64,000 bases of DNA from contig NZ_JABASX010000002.1 in assembly GCF_016107655.1 (NCBI RefSeq), forward strand, positions 62,001 through 126,000, read 5' to 3'. Position numbers and translations under genes: made by a program. The notes under the pieces are model-generated. The model ran no database searches. It saw only the letters and a program-made list of their open reading frames with translations, and was not told where the DNA came from. Of this stretch, positions 40,219 through 49,455 are shown piece by piece. This stretch comes from Brevibacterium antiquum (GTDB taxonomy: Bacteria; Actinomycetota; Actinomycetes; Actinomycetales; Brevibacteriaceae). The stretch's first letter is position 1. The number at the start of each line of letters is the position of its first letter.

Positions 40219-41274
40219 ATGCTGATCGGCGAGGTGGCCAAACGGTCAGGCGTGAGCGCCCGCATGCTGCGGCACTATGAATCCTTGAGGCTCATCGATC
40301 CCAGTGGGCGCACCTCGAGCGGGTACCGCGAGTATTCCGCGGCCGATATCGGACGCATCTTCCACATCGAAGGGCTGCGCAAGCTCGGAATGTCGCTGGC
40401 AGAGATCGGGACTCTCCTCGATGATCCTGCGTTCGATCCGCGTCGTCTGATTCGCGAGCTGGTCGAGGCGTCGAGGCGACGCATCGCGGCCGAACAGGAG
40501 CTGCTCTCCCATCTCGAGCGCATCGACCGTCTCCACCATGCCGATGGGGAGGCGCTGCTGCTGACCATCGATCTCCTGCGTTCGCTGGAATCCGGCGATG
40601 TCATCCAGCGGCATCAGGCAGCACTGGGCAGCGGCGTCGACGGAACTGTGCCCGTGGAGTCCCTGTCGGCAGCCGTTCTCAACGAACCTGTGCTCAACGC
40701 TGCCGGGGCCATGCGCTGGGCCCTGGTCCAGTCGGGCCCCGAAGCGGTCCGCTATCTGGCGAAGGGAATGGACGACCTCTCCGTCGATGTCCGTCGCAAC
40801 GCGCTTCTAGCGCTCGACGAGATTCGTCGCAATACAGGCAAGGACGAGCTCGGGCCCGTCGCTGAGGCGACCATCACCGAGGCGCTGCACTCCGGCCTCG
40901 GCGACACTGATTTTCAAGTGCGCAGCGGCGCCGCTCTTGTTCTGGGGCAGATGGGAGATCTCGCTGCAGTCGCGGACCTGCTCGAAATCGCGATGGAGGG
41001 CCCCAAGGACATCGAAGCCGCCGAGGCACTCGCCGCCTTCGTCAACGACGCCCCGGAAGAAGGAGAGCGTGCTGAGGTCGCGACGCGGATCATGTCGAAT
41101 CTGCGTCGGCATGCGCGGTCGCCAGAGGCGATTATGCGGTTCCGAGTGCTGCAGGTCCTCATCGAGATTCCGGGTGCCGAGGTCGATGAGCTCATTGCCG
41201 AACTCAGCACCGACGAAAATCTTGAGGTCGCGGCGACGGCGACTGCGACCCTGAATCGCCGCCGCGATCATTAA
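40219..41274 (+). CDS. MerR-family regulator with C-terminal HEAT repeats
   Basis: A 351-residue protein. Residues 1-70 are a MerR winged-helix domain (MLIGEVAKRSGVSARMLRHY, then SGYREYS), and 75-115 the antiparallel dimerisation helix. From about 140 on it is HEAT-like, with repeats such as SVDVRRNALLALDEIRR and FQVRSGAALVLGQMGD, in place of a small-molecule sensor domain. It lacks the Cys pattern of metal- or redox-sensing MerR proteins. I chose the ATG at 40219, though the GTG at 40213 is possible. It should control the dyad at 39316. Confidence 0.85.
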   Translation: MLIGEVAKRSGVSARMLRHYESLRLIDPSGRTSSGYREYSAADIGRIFHIEGLRKLGMSLAEIGTLLDDPAFDPRRLIRELVEASRRRIAAEQELLSHLERIDRLHHADGEALLLTIDLLRSLESGDVIQRHQAALGSGVDGTVPVESLSAAVLNEPVLNAAGAMRWALVQSGPEAVRYLAKGMDDLSVDVRRNALLALDEIRRNTGKDELGPVAEATITEALHSGLGDTDFQVRSGAALVLGQMGDLAAVADLLEIAMEGPKDIEAAEALAAFVNDAPEEGERAEVATRIMSNLRRHARSPEAIMRFRVLQVLIEIPGAEVDELIAELSTDENLEVAATATATLNRRRDH

Positions 41275-41283
41275 ACTTGTCCC

Positions 41284-42753
41284 ATGACCTCCGGAACAAC
41301 GACGCCCGAACCTGGGCCTGACAGCTCGGATGCCTCGTTGAACCGACGACAGAGGCAGCCGTTCGCATTCCGGCGCCACCGTTTCACCGTCACCGGGGTT
41401 CTCGATTACCTCTTCTTCCTCTTTGGGGGTGCTTCATCGACGTGGTTGGCGATGCTGATCCTGCTCGAGGGGTTCTCGCTCGGGTGGTGGCAGGTGCTGA
41501 CCCTCCTCGTCTTCTGGGGAGTGGTCTCGTACCTGGCGCTTCCACGGCTGCATCGCATCCTCTCTCAGATCTACGTCCCGAACTATTTCATCGGTCGGGC
41601 TCGGACCTCGGACGGACTGCTCGGTGACCCGGTCAACCTCGCATGGCGCGGTGATGAAACGCAGATCCATCACGCGATGAAGGCTGCGGGCTGGATTCTT
41701 GCCGATGGCATCACACCAGCCTCAACCTGGGAGATCATCAGATCCACTCTGACGCGGCGAAGCTATCCCAAGGCGCCGGTGTCGCCCCTGCTGCTGTTCG
41801 GCAGGCGCCAGGACTTCGCCTATCAGCAGGAGGTCGACGGCGACCCCGGCCAGCGCCACCATGTGCGGTTCTGGAAGTGCCCGGCCGGTTGGATGCTGCC
41901 CGGTGGGCATCAGGCGGACTGGCTGGCGGCGGGCACCTATGACAAGAGCGTCGGGATCTCACTATTCACACTGCAGTTCACCCACAAGATCGAAGAGAAC
42001 ACCGATGTCGAACGTGACTACATCGTCGACACGGTGGCTTCGGCCGATGAGGCGATCGTCGTCCAGCACATTGAGGACTTCTCGACTGGTTATCACTCAC
42101 GCAACGGTGGTGGGGACGCGATCATCACGGACGGGGATCTGCCGATCATCGAAGTCACCGAGGTGACCGCCGACGAAACAGATACTCCTGACCGACTTGA
42201 ACTCGCCCTCGATGCGACTCAGATCTATTCCGACGCGCGGTCGGTCAGAGAAGTGACGAAGACCCTGTGGCACAAGCGGCCGCTGCAGACGGTCGTCGGT
42301 GCCGCCCTCGTCCTGGTTCTGCTCATCTTTCAGGCGTGGGATGTGCTGGGCACAGTGCTCGACTGGGATGGACTGCGCACCGAGGTCGTTGACTACAGCG
42401 AAGACATCGAAACTCTCGCCGATGAAACCGCAACACGGATCGTGGCAGGAATTCTCATCGGACTCAGCCTCCTCATCGGCTGCCTGCAGGTGATCGCGAG
42501 CATCTCCGTTTTCCGCGGCAGCAATCGGGCTCGATTGTGGATCCTGACTCTTTCCACGGTGTCCGTGATCGTGTCGATGACGAACTATTTCACGGGAGAC
42601 CGCGACCTCGCGACCAACATGTACGTGCTGACGACGATCGCCATGCAGGTCGCCGTGCTGCTGTCGCTGTCCAGCGATTCCTCACGGCTCTTCACTCGTT
42701 TCAGCACCGCGGAGCTGCGAGCCGAACGTCAGGAGCAGGCGCTCGAGGACTGA
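41284..42753 (+). CDS. LssY_C-domain membrane protein
   Basis: A 489-residue protein. Two helices near the N-terminus (about 45-62 and 67-85) precede an LssY C-terminal domain (about 110-260, with LAWRGDETQIHHAMKAAGW and FTHKIEENTDVERDYIVDTV). Four more helices follow at about 340-360, 385-410, 415-435 and 445-465. The domain is found with phosphatidic acid phosphatase-type enzymes in Legionella LssY, but its activity is not defined. It follows the MerR gene by 9 bases and may be part of that operon. Confidence 0.8.
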   Translation: MTSGTTTPEPGPDSSDASLNRRQRQPFAFRRHRFTVTGVLDYLFFLFGGASSTWLAMLILLEGFSLGWWQVLTLLVFWGVVSYLALPRLHRILSQIYVPNYFIGRARTSDGLLGDPVNLAWRGDETQIHHAMKAAGWILADGITPASTWEIIRSTLTRRSYPKAPVSPLLLFGRRQDFAYQQEVDGDPGQRHHVRFWKCPAGWMLPGGHQADWLAAGTYDKSVGISLFTLQFTHKIEENTDVERDYIVDTVASADEAIVVQHIEDFSTGYHSRNGGGDAIITDGDLPIIEVTEVTADETDTPDRLELALDATQIYSDARSVREVTKTLWHKRPLQTVVGAALVLVLLIFQAWDVLGTVLDWDGLRTEVVDYSEDIETLADETATRIVAGILIGLSLLIGCLQVIASISVFRGSNRARLWILTLSTVSVIVSMTNYFTGDRDLATNMYVLTTIAMQVAVLLSLSSDSSRLFTRFSTAELRAERQEQALED

Positions 42754-42880
42754 GTGCCAGTTCCCGATTCGGCACAGAAATACCTGGACCGAGCAGAAAG
42801 CTGTGTATCCTGACGGCGACTGCATGACGGCGGGGCGAAGCTGCCGTCGGAACCGGACACCAGCGAAGAGGCGGAACCCC

Positions 42881-43402
42881 ATGACCGAACCGACATCCAA
42901 CTCACCTGCTCCCACTGAGGGGAATGCTGCCCCCGACGCCACGATCTTCGACACGATTGACCCGGCGCTCAAGGTGGTCAGTGCGGAAATCGAGATCGCA
43001 GCACCCGCCTCGGAAGTCTTCGACCTCATCGCGGACCCTGTCCGCCAGCCCGAATGGGACGGCAACGACAATCTGGGCACAGCCGCCCAAGGTCAGCGGC
43101 CGACCAGCGCCAGTGGATCCTTCATCACTACTTTGACCAAAGGCGTGGATCGAGAGAACCATATCGTCGCCTTCGAGGAGGGCAGGCTCATCGCCTGGAA
43201 ACCCTCCGAGGTCGGTGGTGAACCGTTCGGCCAGAAGTGGACATGGGAGATCGAAGCAACAGGAGAACGCTCAAGCCTGGTTCGCCAAACCTATGACTGG
43301 ACCGAATTGAGAGACCCCCTGCGACTGCCACGCGCGCAGTCGACGACGTCCGAGAATCTCTTGGCGTCGCTTGAGAGGCTCAAGACACTCGCCGAAAGCT
43401 GA
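42881..43402 (+). CDS. SRPBCC (START-like) domain protein
   Basis: A 173-residue protein with a START/SRPBCC fold (about 25-165). SAEIEIAAPASEVFDLIADP opens the domain and WTWEIEATGERSSLVRQTYDW forms the long central strands. Such proteins bind hydrophobic ligands or are polyketide cyclases; no ligand is indicated. I chose the ATG at 42881 with GAAGAGGCGGAA upstream. It ends 13 bases from the convergent MarR gene. Confidence 0.85.
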   Translation: MTEPTSNSPAPTEGNAAPDATIFDTIDPALKVVSAEIEIAAPASEVFDLIADPVRQPEWDGNDNLGTAAQGQRPTSASGSFITTLTKGVDRENHIVAFEEGRLIAWKPSEVGGEPFGQKWTWEIEATGERSSLVRQTYDWTELRDPLRLPRAQSTTSENLLASLERLKTLAES

Positions 43403-43415
43403 AGCGAAAAGCTCC

Positions 43416-44102
43416 TCACCGAGGCCAGGCATCTGCCAAGCGTGAGAGCAGCTGAGCCAGGAGTGCACGCTCCTCATCGGTGAACCCATCAAGGGCCAGG
43501 TCGACACTCTCACGTTGGGCTCCCCGGAACCTGTTCGAGATCGCGCGACCCTTCTCCGTCAGCGCAATAAGAGTGCGACGGGCATCATCGGGATCGGCTT
43601 CACGTTGGAGCAGCCCCAGTTCGACGCCCTGTGACACGAGGCGGGAGGCGCGAGGCTGGTCGACGCCGATGGACTCGCCGATCGCACTGACGCCAAGTGA
43701 TCGGTCGGCCTGAGCAAGGGCGATGAGCAGTCGCAGCTGCGCTCGCCCGCCGAAGTGGGCGCCGAATCTCCCTTTCCAGTCGTGTTCGTCCTCGTGCCGA
43801 CCGCGATCACCGCCATGGCGACGCCTGTCCTCGCGTGCGTCCTCTTCGTGTCGATCGTGCTGGCTCTGTGGGGGTCGCTCATCCCCGCTGCTTTGGGGAT
43901 GGCGGCCGCGACCGAACGGGAAGTCGCCCCGTCCTGGACCGCCGAACCCGGGATGGCCACCGAAACCAGCCGCACCGCCTGGCGGTCCGAATCCGCGCGG
44001 GCCACCGCCGGGGCCGCGCCTCCACTGCAGGCGTGTCAGCGCCTCGGCGATCCTCTGACTGGCATTGTCCGTGCCCTGGTCGCTGTCTCCCTGATTGCTC
44101 AT
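43416..44102 (-). CDS. MarR-family regulator with Gly/Arg/His-rich N-terminus
   Basis: A 228-residue protein. The MarR winged helix occupies about 125-215 (ARLRLLIALAQADRSLGVSA in outline, then DQPRASRLVSQGVELGLL and DARRTLIALTEKGRAI). The first 115 residues are low complexity: Gly/Pro/Phe-rich (GPGGGPRGFGPPGG), then charged and His/Arg/Asp-rich (DRHEEDAREDRRRHGG). A MarR protein is normally about 140-150 residues. It is divergent from a protein with the same type of low-complexity composition. Confidence 0.88.
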   Translation of the reverse strand: MSNQGDSDQGTDNASQRIAEALTRLQWRRGPGGGPRGFGPPGGAAGFGGHPGFGGPGRGDFPFGRGRHPQSSGDERPPQSQHDRHEEDAREDRRRHGGDRGRHEDEHDWKGRFGAHFGGRAQLRLLIALAQADRSLGVSAIGESIGVDQPRASRLVSQGVELGLLQREADPDDARRTLIALTEKGRAISNRFRGAQRESVDLALDGFTDEERALLAQLLSRLADAWPR

Positions 44103-44113
44103 ACTCCGATTTT

Positions 44114-44164
44114 ACATGTTGATTGACATGCACTCTAAATGCATGTCATGATACATGTACATGT
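44114..44164. promoter_or_regulatory. Operator region with several ACATGT-type dyads
   Basis: The 86-base gap between the divergent MarR and His/Gly-rich genes is AT-rich and repetitive. It holds ACATGT at 44114-44119, a perfect 9-7-9 dyad TGACATGCA/TGCATGTCA at 44124-44148, and the 12-bp palindrome ACATGTACATGT at 44153-44164. These are probable MarR binding sites for both promoters. Confidence 0.75.
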
Positions 44165-44188
44165 CAGATGACAAGCAAAGGAGACGAC

Positions 44189-45013
44189 ATGAACTCGCAC
44201 AACAACAGCGAACAGAATGACAACAACACCGGCAGTGGCCAGGAAGGTCGCGAGGACCGTGCAGGTGATCGAAGTGATATTCCCAGTCAGGAGAGTATGA
44301 ATATGAATGATGGACACGAATTCGACGAGGCCGGCCCTGCCGAGAGTGGCCATTCCGACATGCGTGACGAGACCCCGGAGTTGTCGGACCTTCTCAAGCA
44401 GGCGAGCCGCCTGCTGCGCCGAAAAGTCTTTGCTGCGGCTGCTGCGGGGGAGTCGGGAAGCCGCGGCCAGACGATCTATGAACAGGTCGATGCGGTGATC
44501 GACGAGGCGCTGTCGGATGAGGAGCTCGAGTCTCTGACGGAGCATCTGGGCAAAATCGTTGACGCGCTCGGCGGGCATGCAGGGGGTGCAGGCGATGAAT
44601 GGAATGATCGCCGAGAATTCGCCGCTCGGCGCGGCTTCGGGCCTGAATTCGGACCCGAGTTCGGACCCGGGCGCGGGCACGGATTCGGTCCTCGCCGCGA
44701 CCGGGGCCAGCGTCATGAGTGGGCCTCGCGAGGTGGCTGGGACTCACCCGAGGAATGGGGCGATGGTATCGCAGACGAAGGCCGTTTCGTCCACCACCGC
44801 GGTCATGACGAGTGTGGACCAGGCAATCGCGGCGCCGACCACCGAGGTCGTGACCACGATGTTCGTGACTATCAAGACCGTGACCACTGTGGACATGACC
44901 ACCGTGGACCTGGCCACCGCGCTGGCAGCCGACGCCGAGGCATGGGCAGGATGATCGGGGCTGCCTTCGACCACGGATTCGCAGCAGGCTACAAGCGCGG
45001 TGTCCGGTCCTGA
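44189..45013 (+). CDS. His/Asp/Gly/Arg-rich low-complexity protein, MarR-linked
   Basis: A 274-residue acidic-to-basic protein without signal peptide or helix. The N-terminal 55 residues are Asn/Ser/Asp-rich. A helical middle part (about 65-130) resembles short coiled segments (LSDLLKQASRLLRRKVFAAA). The C-terminal half has GFGPEFGPEFGPG and dense HHRGHD/DHRGRDHD repeats, a composition that can bind metals or nucleic acids. It ends in a short conserved-looking MGRMIGAAFDHGFAAGYKRG. The ATG at 44189 has AAAGGAG upstream. I do not recognise the family. Confidence 0.8.
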   Translation: MNSHNNSEQNDNNTGSGQEGREDRAGDRSDIPSQESMNMNDGHEFDEAGPAESGHSDMRDETPELSDLLKQASRLLRRKVFAAAAAGESGSRGQTIYEQVDAVIDEALSDEELESLTEHLGKIVDALGGHAGGAGDEWNDRREFAARRGFGPEFGPEFGPGRGHGFGPRRDRGQRHEWASRGGWDSPEEWGDGIADEGRFVHHRGHDECGPGNRGADHRGRDHDVRDYQDRDHCGHDHRGPGHRAGSRRRGMGRMIGAAFDHGFAAGYKRGVRS

Positions 45014-45041
45014 ATGCTCAAGGACTCAGAGCATTAACGGC

Positions 45042-46973
45042 TCAGCTGCGCTGGAGCACTGACTCCATCGCCTCGAGCACTGCAGGGTCCTCAATCGTCG
45101 AGGGCACGGCCGGGGAGTCGACTCCGTCGGCGATCTCGCGCATCGTCTTGCGCAGGATCTTCCCCGACCGAGTCTTCGGCAGGGCAGAGACGATATCGAC
45201 CTGCTTGAAGGCGGCGACGGGGCCGATCTCCTTGCGCACCAGCGCCACGAGTTCGGCGATGACCGCATCCGGATCAGTCGCCTCGGCGGAATCACCGAGA
45301 ACGACCAGTGCACGCGGATTCTGTCCCTTCGTGTCATCGTGAACGCCGATCACTGCGGTCTCCGTGACCGCAGGATGGGAGGCGATGACGGCCTCGATCA
45401 TGCCCGTGGACAGGCGGTGGCCGGCGACGTTGATGACATCGTCGGTGCGGCCCATGACGAAGATGTATCCGTCTTCGTCGAGGTAGCCCGAGTCGCCGGT
45501 GAGGTAGTAGCCGTCGAACGCGGACAGATACGAGGACACGAATCTGGAGTCATCGCCCCAGACGGTGGCCATCGTCCCCGGCGGCAGGGGCAGCTTCATA
45601 ACGATGAGGCCCTCCTCGCCGGCCGGCATCGGCTTACCGGTTGGATCGAGGACTTCGACCTGGAAGCCCGGCACCGGCTTCGTCGGGGACCCGGCTTTGA
45701 GGGGGAACTGAGTGAGACCGAGCGGATTGGCCGCGATCGGCCAGCCGGTCTCCGTCTGCCACCAGTTGTCGACGACGGGAATGTCCCGACCGGTCGCCTC
45801 GGCGAGGATCTTCGTCGTCCACTCATAGGTGTCCGGGTCGAGGCGTTCACCGGCGAGGAATGAGGCCCGCAGGCTGGAGAGGTCGTACTTCTTGATGAGC
45901 TCGCCGTTCGGATCTTCCTTGCGGACGACGCGCATGGCCGTCGGCGCCGTGAAGTGAACGTTGACCCCGTGGTCTTCGATGATGCGGAAGAAGGTGCCCG
46001 CATCGGGGGTGCCGATCGGTTTGCCCTCGAACAGGACCGAAGTGACTCCGGCCAGCAGCGGCGCGTAGACGATATAGGTGTGGCCGACGACCCAGCCGAC
46101 GTCGGATGCGGTGAACATCGTGTCGCCGGGATTGAGTCCGAAGATATTGGGCATCGAGAAGGCCGATGCCACCGCGTAGCCGCCGGAATCGCGCACGATG
46201 CCCTTCGGCTTGCCCGTCGTACCGGAGGTGTAGAGGACGTAGAGCTCGTCGGCGGCCATGACGGTGACCGGATCAATGCCCTCGGGAGTGTTCGCGAGCA
46301 GTTCGGCGTAGTCGAGATCGTTCTCGCCCATCTCGCAGCGGTGCTCGTCACGTTGGACGATGACGGTGAACTCGGGTTTGTTCTCGGCGATGTCGATCGC
46401 CTCGTCAACCATGGGCTTGTACTCGAGGATGCGACTCTTCTCGACCCCGCACGAGGTGGAGATGACAGCCTTCGGTGAGGTGTCGTCGATGCGAACAGCC
46501 AGCTCGTTGGGGGCGAATCCGCCGAAGACCACCGAGTGGATCGCGCCGATGCGGGCACAGGCGAGCATGGCGACAGCGGCCTCGGGGACCATCGGCATGT
46601 AGATGATGACCCGATCGCCCTTGACCACGCCCTTGTCGGACAGCGCCCTGGCGAAACGGGAGACCTCATCGAGGAGTTCTGAGTATGTGATCGTGCGAAT
46701 CGTGTCGGTGACAGGCGAGTCGTAGATGATGGCCGGCTGTTCTCCGCGTCCGGCCGCTACATGGCGGTCGACGGCGTTGAAGCACACATTGAGCTCGCCG
46801 TCGGGGAACCAGCGGTAGATGGGGGCGTTCGCATCGTCGACTGCGCGAGTCGGTTCGGTGACCCAGTCGATGTGTCGCTTGGCCTGGTCGAGCCAGAACT
46901 CTTCAGGATCGGCATCGATGCGAGCGATGACGTCGTCGTAGCTGGGGGGCTGGTCCTGTGCGATCGTGTTCAT
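45042..46973 (-). CDS. prpE: Propionyl-CoA/acetyl-CoA synthetase
   Basis: A 643-residue AMP-forming acyl-CoA synthetase. It has the ATP-binding P-loop YTSGTTGKPKG, the segment DNWWQTETGWPIAANP, and the C-terminal catalytic Lys in PKTRSGKILRKTM. The sequence pattern after the P-loop (IVRDSGGYAVA) is of the PrpE type rather than Acs. It makes propionyl-CoA from propionate for catabolism or odd-chain lipid synthesis. The start is ATG 46973 or, less likely, ATG 46991. No prp methylcitrate genes are nearby. Confidence 0.9.
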   Translation of the reverse strand: MNTIAQDQPPSYDDVIARIDADPEEFWLDQAKRHIDWVTEPTRAVDDANAPIYRWFPDGELNVCFNAVDRHVAAGRGEQPAIIYDSPVTDTIRTITYSELLDEVSRFARALSDKGVVKGDRVIIYMPMVPEAAVAMLACARIGAIHSVVFGGFAPNELAVRIDDTSPKAVISTSCGVEKSRILEYKPMVDEAIDIAENKPEFTVIVQRDEHRCEMGENDLDYAELLANTPEGIDPVTVMAADELYVLYTSGTTGKPKGIVRDSGGYAVASAFSMPNIFGLNPGDTMFTASDVGWVVGHTYIVYAPLLAGVTSVLFEGKPIGTPDAGTFFRIIEDHGVNVHFTAPTAMRVVRKEDPNGELIKKYDLSSLRASFLAGERLDPDTYEWTTKILAEATGRDIPVVDNWWQTETGWPIAANPLGLTQFPLKAGSPTKPVPGFQVEVLDPTGKPMPAGEEGLIVMKLPLPPGTMATVWGDDSRFVSSYLSAFDGYYLTGDSGYLDEDGYIFVMGRTDDVINVAGHRLSTGMIEAVIASHPAVTETAVIGVHDDTKGQNPRALVVLGDSAEATDPDAVIAELVALVRKEIGPVAAFKQVDIVSALPKTRSGKILRKTMREIADGVDSPAVPSTIEDPAVLEAMESVLQRS

Positions 46974-47234
46974 GGTTCCATTGTGACCCATGGCACAACG
47001 CCCAGGGGGCGCGGGGTCAGGTGATTGTGGGGTCCGCGATGGTTGCGCGGGAGCCGTTTGGGGGTTAGGGCACCCCTGCCTCCGTAGCGGGCCCGACCGA
47101 TCTGCGTCTGGTGGTGGTTCGGACAGGCCGGCCATCTGCACGGTCGTCACAGCAATTGGCTGAGCTCAGACGGCTCACGACAGATATCTGCCGACATCGC
47201 CTGATTGCGTTCGCAGACAAGGCACAATGGAGAC

Positions 47235-47972
47235 ATGAGATACCTCGTTGCTCTGATCATCGGAATCGGCGTCCTGTTCGGCATCAACTTCTTTGCCGAC
47301 CTCTTCTCCATGCCGCGTCCGTGGGGTTCGCTGCTGATGGGTGCCATAGTCGGCATCACTATGGTGGTAGTCCTCCTGATTTGGGAAGTCGTCAAGCCGA
47401 GCCACAGGGACACAGCTCCTGCGAAGCCCGCGATGAGCGAGGAGGAGCGCGCGAATGCACGCGCCGAACGGCGTGCTCGATTGGCTGCCGATGCGGGCGT
47501 GAGCATCGATGATGACGAAGGATCAGGGGCGAAGGCGAAAGCCTCATCCACGGAGCCGAGGGTCCCACCGATACCACCCGCGGCGAACGAAGCAGTGGCG
47601 AAGAAGGCCGAGGTGTCACCGGATGCGGATGAGTCCTCGATCGAAGCTGAACCCAAAGACACCGAACGCAGCAGCAGCGACCATAATGACAGCGGGTCAA
47701 ACGACAGCGAGTCGCAAGTCCCAGAGGTCGGCAGGTCAGAAGAGCCCGATAGTCTCACACACGATGAGTCGATGGTCAATGAGCCGAGGGCTCGCACAGA
47801 GGATGAAGTCGATGCAGAGACGGCGGGGTCGTCATTGGAGAACCCTCCGACCGGCGAACCGGGAATCTCCGTAGATGCGCTGAACGGTTCGGAGCCCGCA
47901 CCGGCTGACGGCCGCGAGAGCGTCGATGATACCGACGACCCTTCTGGGAATGACGGAACCTCGAAGTACTGA
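47235..47972 (+). CDS. Membrane protein with long disordered acidic tail
   Basis: A 245-residue protein. Two helices (about 3-22 and 30-50) are followed by a basic patch and a tail of some 170 residues rich in Glu, Asp, Ser and Ala. I do not recognise it. I chose the ATG at 47235, preceded by GGAG; the longer open frame from 47205 starts in non-coding sequence. The 261-base gap before it holds its promoter and that of prpE, which runs the other way. Confidence 0.65.
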   Translation: MRYLVALIIGIGVLFGINFFADLFSMPRPWGSLLMGAIVGITMVVVLLIWEVVKPSHRDTAPAKPAMSEEERANARAERRARLAADAGVSIDDDEGSGAKAKASSTEPRVPPIPPAANEAVAKKAEVSPDADESSIEAEPKDTERSSSDHNDSGSNDSESQVPEVGRSEEPDSLTHDESMVNEPRARTEDEVDAETAGSSLENPPTGEPGISVDALNGSEPAPADGRESVDDTDDPSGNDGTSKY

Positions 47973-48110
47973 ATAGGTTTCGCAGTGCGACGCGATCGCT
48001 CGTTGATGAGGGCAGTCGATCGATCTACTATCGAGAGATAGCGCACGGATATCCACGACGGGCGCAACGAGGTACAGCCCGTCGGCCTTTGCTGGACGAG
48101 GAGGGCGACC

Positions 48111-49154
48111 ATGGCGGTTGAACAATATGTCGAATCGTATCGACAGCTGAGCGGGACAATTCACGATTCCGGACTGCTGCGACGACGCCGGGGCTTCTAT
48201 CTCACCAGAATCATCATCTGGCTGCTGGCGCTGGCGGGTCTGCTCGCCGCTGTCGTCATCTTCGGCGCCACCTGGTTTCAGCTGATCACTGCCGGCCTGA
48301 TCGGAATGGTCATGGCGCAGCTCGGCTTCCTCTCGCATGAGGCCGCTCATCGTGAGATCTTCGCGTCCAGGGAGCTCAACGAGTGGACGTCGCGCATCAT
48401 CGCCGGACTGTTCATGGGGCTGAGCTTCAGCTGGTGGATGGCCAAGCACAATACGCATCATGCGTACCCCAATCAGGAGGGTGAGGACCCGGACATCGAG
48501 TCCAACCTGATAGCAATGACACCCAATGCGGCCGGCCGGAGGAGGGGGTTCGGTGCCTTCCTCGCCAGTCATCAGGGTGCCTTCTTCGTTCCGCTTCTGT
48601 TTCTGGAAGGGGCGAATCTTCACTATGCGTCATTGAAGACTCTATTCACTGCCCCGAACGTGCCGCACCGGGTGACGGAGATCGTGCTGATCGCGATCCG
48701 ATTTGGTGCCTACTTGACGTTGCTCTTTCTGGTGCTGCCGTTCGGAATGGCGTGCGCGTTCTTCGGGGTCCAGATCGGATTCTTCGGAATCCTGCTGGGC
48801 GGTGCCTTCGCGCTCAATCACATCGGAATGCCCACTGTGGAAAAGGGCATGCATATTGATTTCCTGCGCAGGCAGGTTGTCATGTCCCGGAACATCAAAG
48901 ACGGGCCGGTGGCACGGTTTCTGCTGGGCGGCCTGCAGTTCCAGATCGAACACCACCTGTTCCCGGCGGCTCCGCGTCCCAGTCTTCCCGTGATGCAGAC
49001 GATCGTCCGTGAGCATTGCGCCAAGCACGACATACCGTATACGGAGAGAACTCTCACCGAGGCTGCCGCCACGGTGATCGCCTATCTCAGTCAGGTCGGT
49101 GTGAAGGGTCAGGACCCCTATACGTGCCCTCTTGTGCGACGCTATCGGGGCTGA
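48111..49154 (+). CDS. Membrane fatty-acid desaturase
   Basis: A 347-residue di-iron acyl desaturase with three His boxes: HEAAH (box 1), HNTHH (box 2) and IEHHLFPAAPR (box 3, as in the delta-5/delta-6 and DesA-like group). Four helices lie between and after the boxes. It introduces a double bond into a membrane acyl chain using electrons from a ferredoxin. The gene for a small ferredoxin follows 62 bases later. It has an AGGAGG ribosome site. Confidence 0.92.
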   Translation: MAVEQYVESYRQLSGTIHDSGLLRRRRGFYLTRIIIWLLALAGLLAAVVIFGATWFQLITAGLIGMVMAQLGFLSHEAAHREIFASRELNEWTSRIIAGLFMGLSFSWWMAKHNTHHAYPNQEGEDPDIESNLIAMTPNAAGRRRGFGAFLASHQGAFFVPLLFLEGANLHYASLKTLFTAPNVPHRVTEIVLIAIRFGAYLTLLFLVLPFGMACAFFGVQIGFFGILLGGAFALNHIGMPTVEKGMHIDFLRRQVVMSRNIKDGPVARFLLGGLQFQIEHHLFPAAPRPSLPVMQTIVREHCAKHDIPYTERTLTEAAATVIAYLSQVGVKGQDPYTCPLVRRYRG

Positions 49155-49216
49155 GGCTCCTGCCGAGCTCCGACCGAACAGACACGAACGCCGCAGGCCA
49201 CGAGAGGAAAGATCCC

Positions 49217-49432
49217 ATGAAAATCACTCTTCATGCGAGCATGTGCGTTGCTTCAGGCAATTGCGGGTTCGTCGCCCCCGAGGTCTTCTCCAACCCGGAG
49301 GACAACGGTGGTTTCGCCCAACTCAATGACTCCGCCCCGCCTGAATCGGAATGGGAGGCGGCCGCTGAAGCAGAATTCCTGTGCCCATCCAAGGCGATCC
49401 AGATCGACAGACACCAGATACCGCCTCGCTGA
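49217..49432 (+). CDS. Small ferredoxin
   Basis: A 71-residue ferredoxin of the single-cluster [3Fe-4S]/[4Fe-4S] type. The ligands fit C10-x5-C16 (MCVASGNCGFVAPEVF) and the C-terminal Cys in FLCPSKAI. Such proteins pass electrons to cytochromes P450 and membrane desaturases. Placed directly after the desaturase, it is its likely donor. The N-terminal MKITLHASMC pattern is typical of the actinobacterial group. Confidence 0.9.
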   Translation: MKITLHASMCVASGNCGFVAPEVFSNPEDNGGFAQLNDSAPPESEWEAAAEAEFLCPSKAIQIDRHQIPPR

Positions 49433-49455
49433 TCAGCCCCGGTAGTGGTCTGCGA

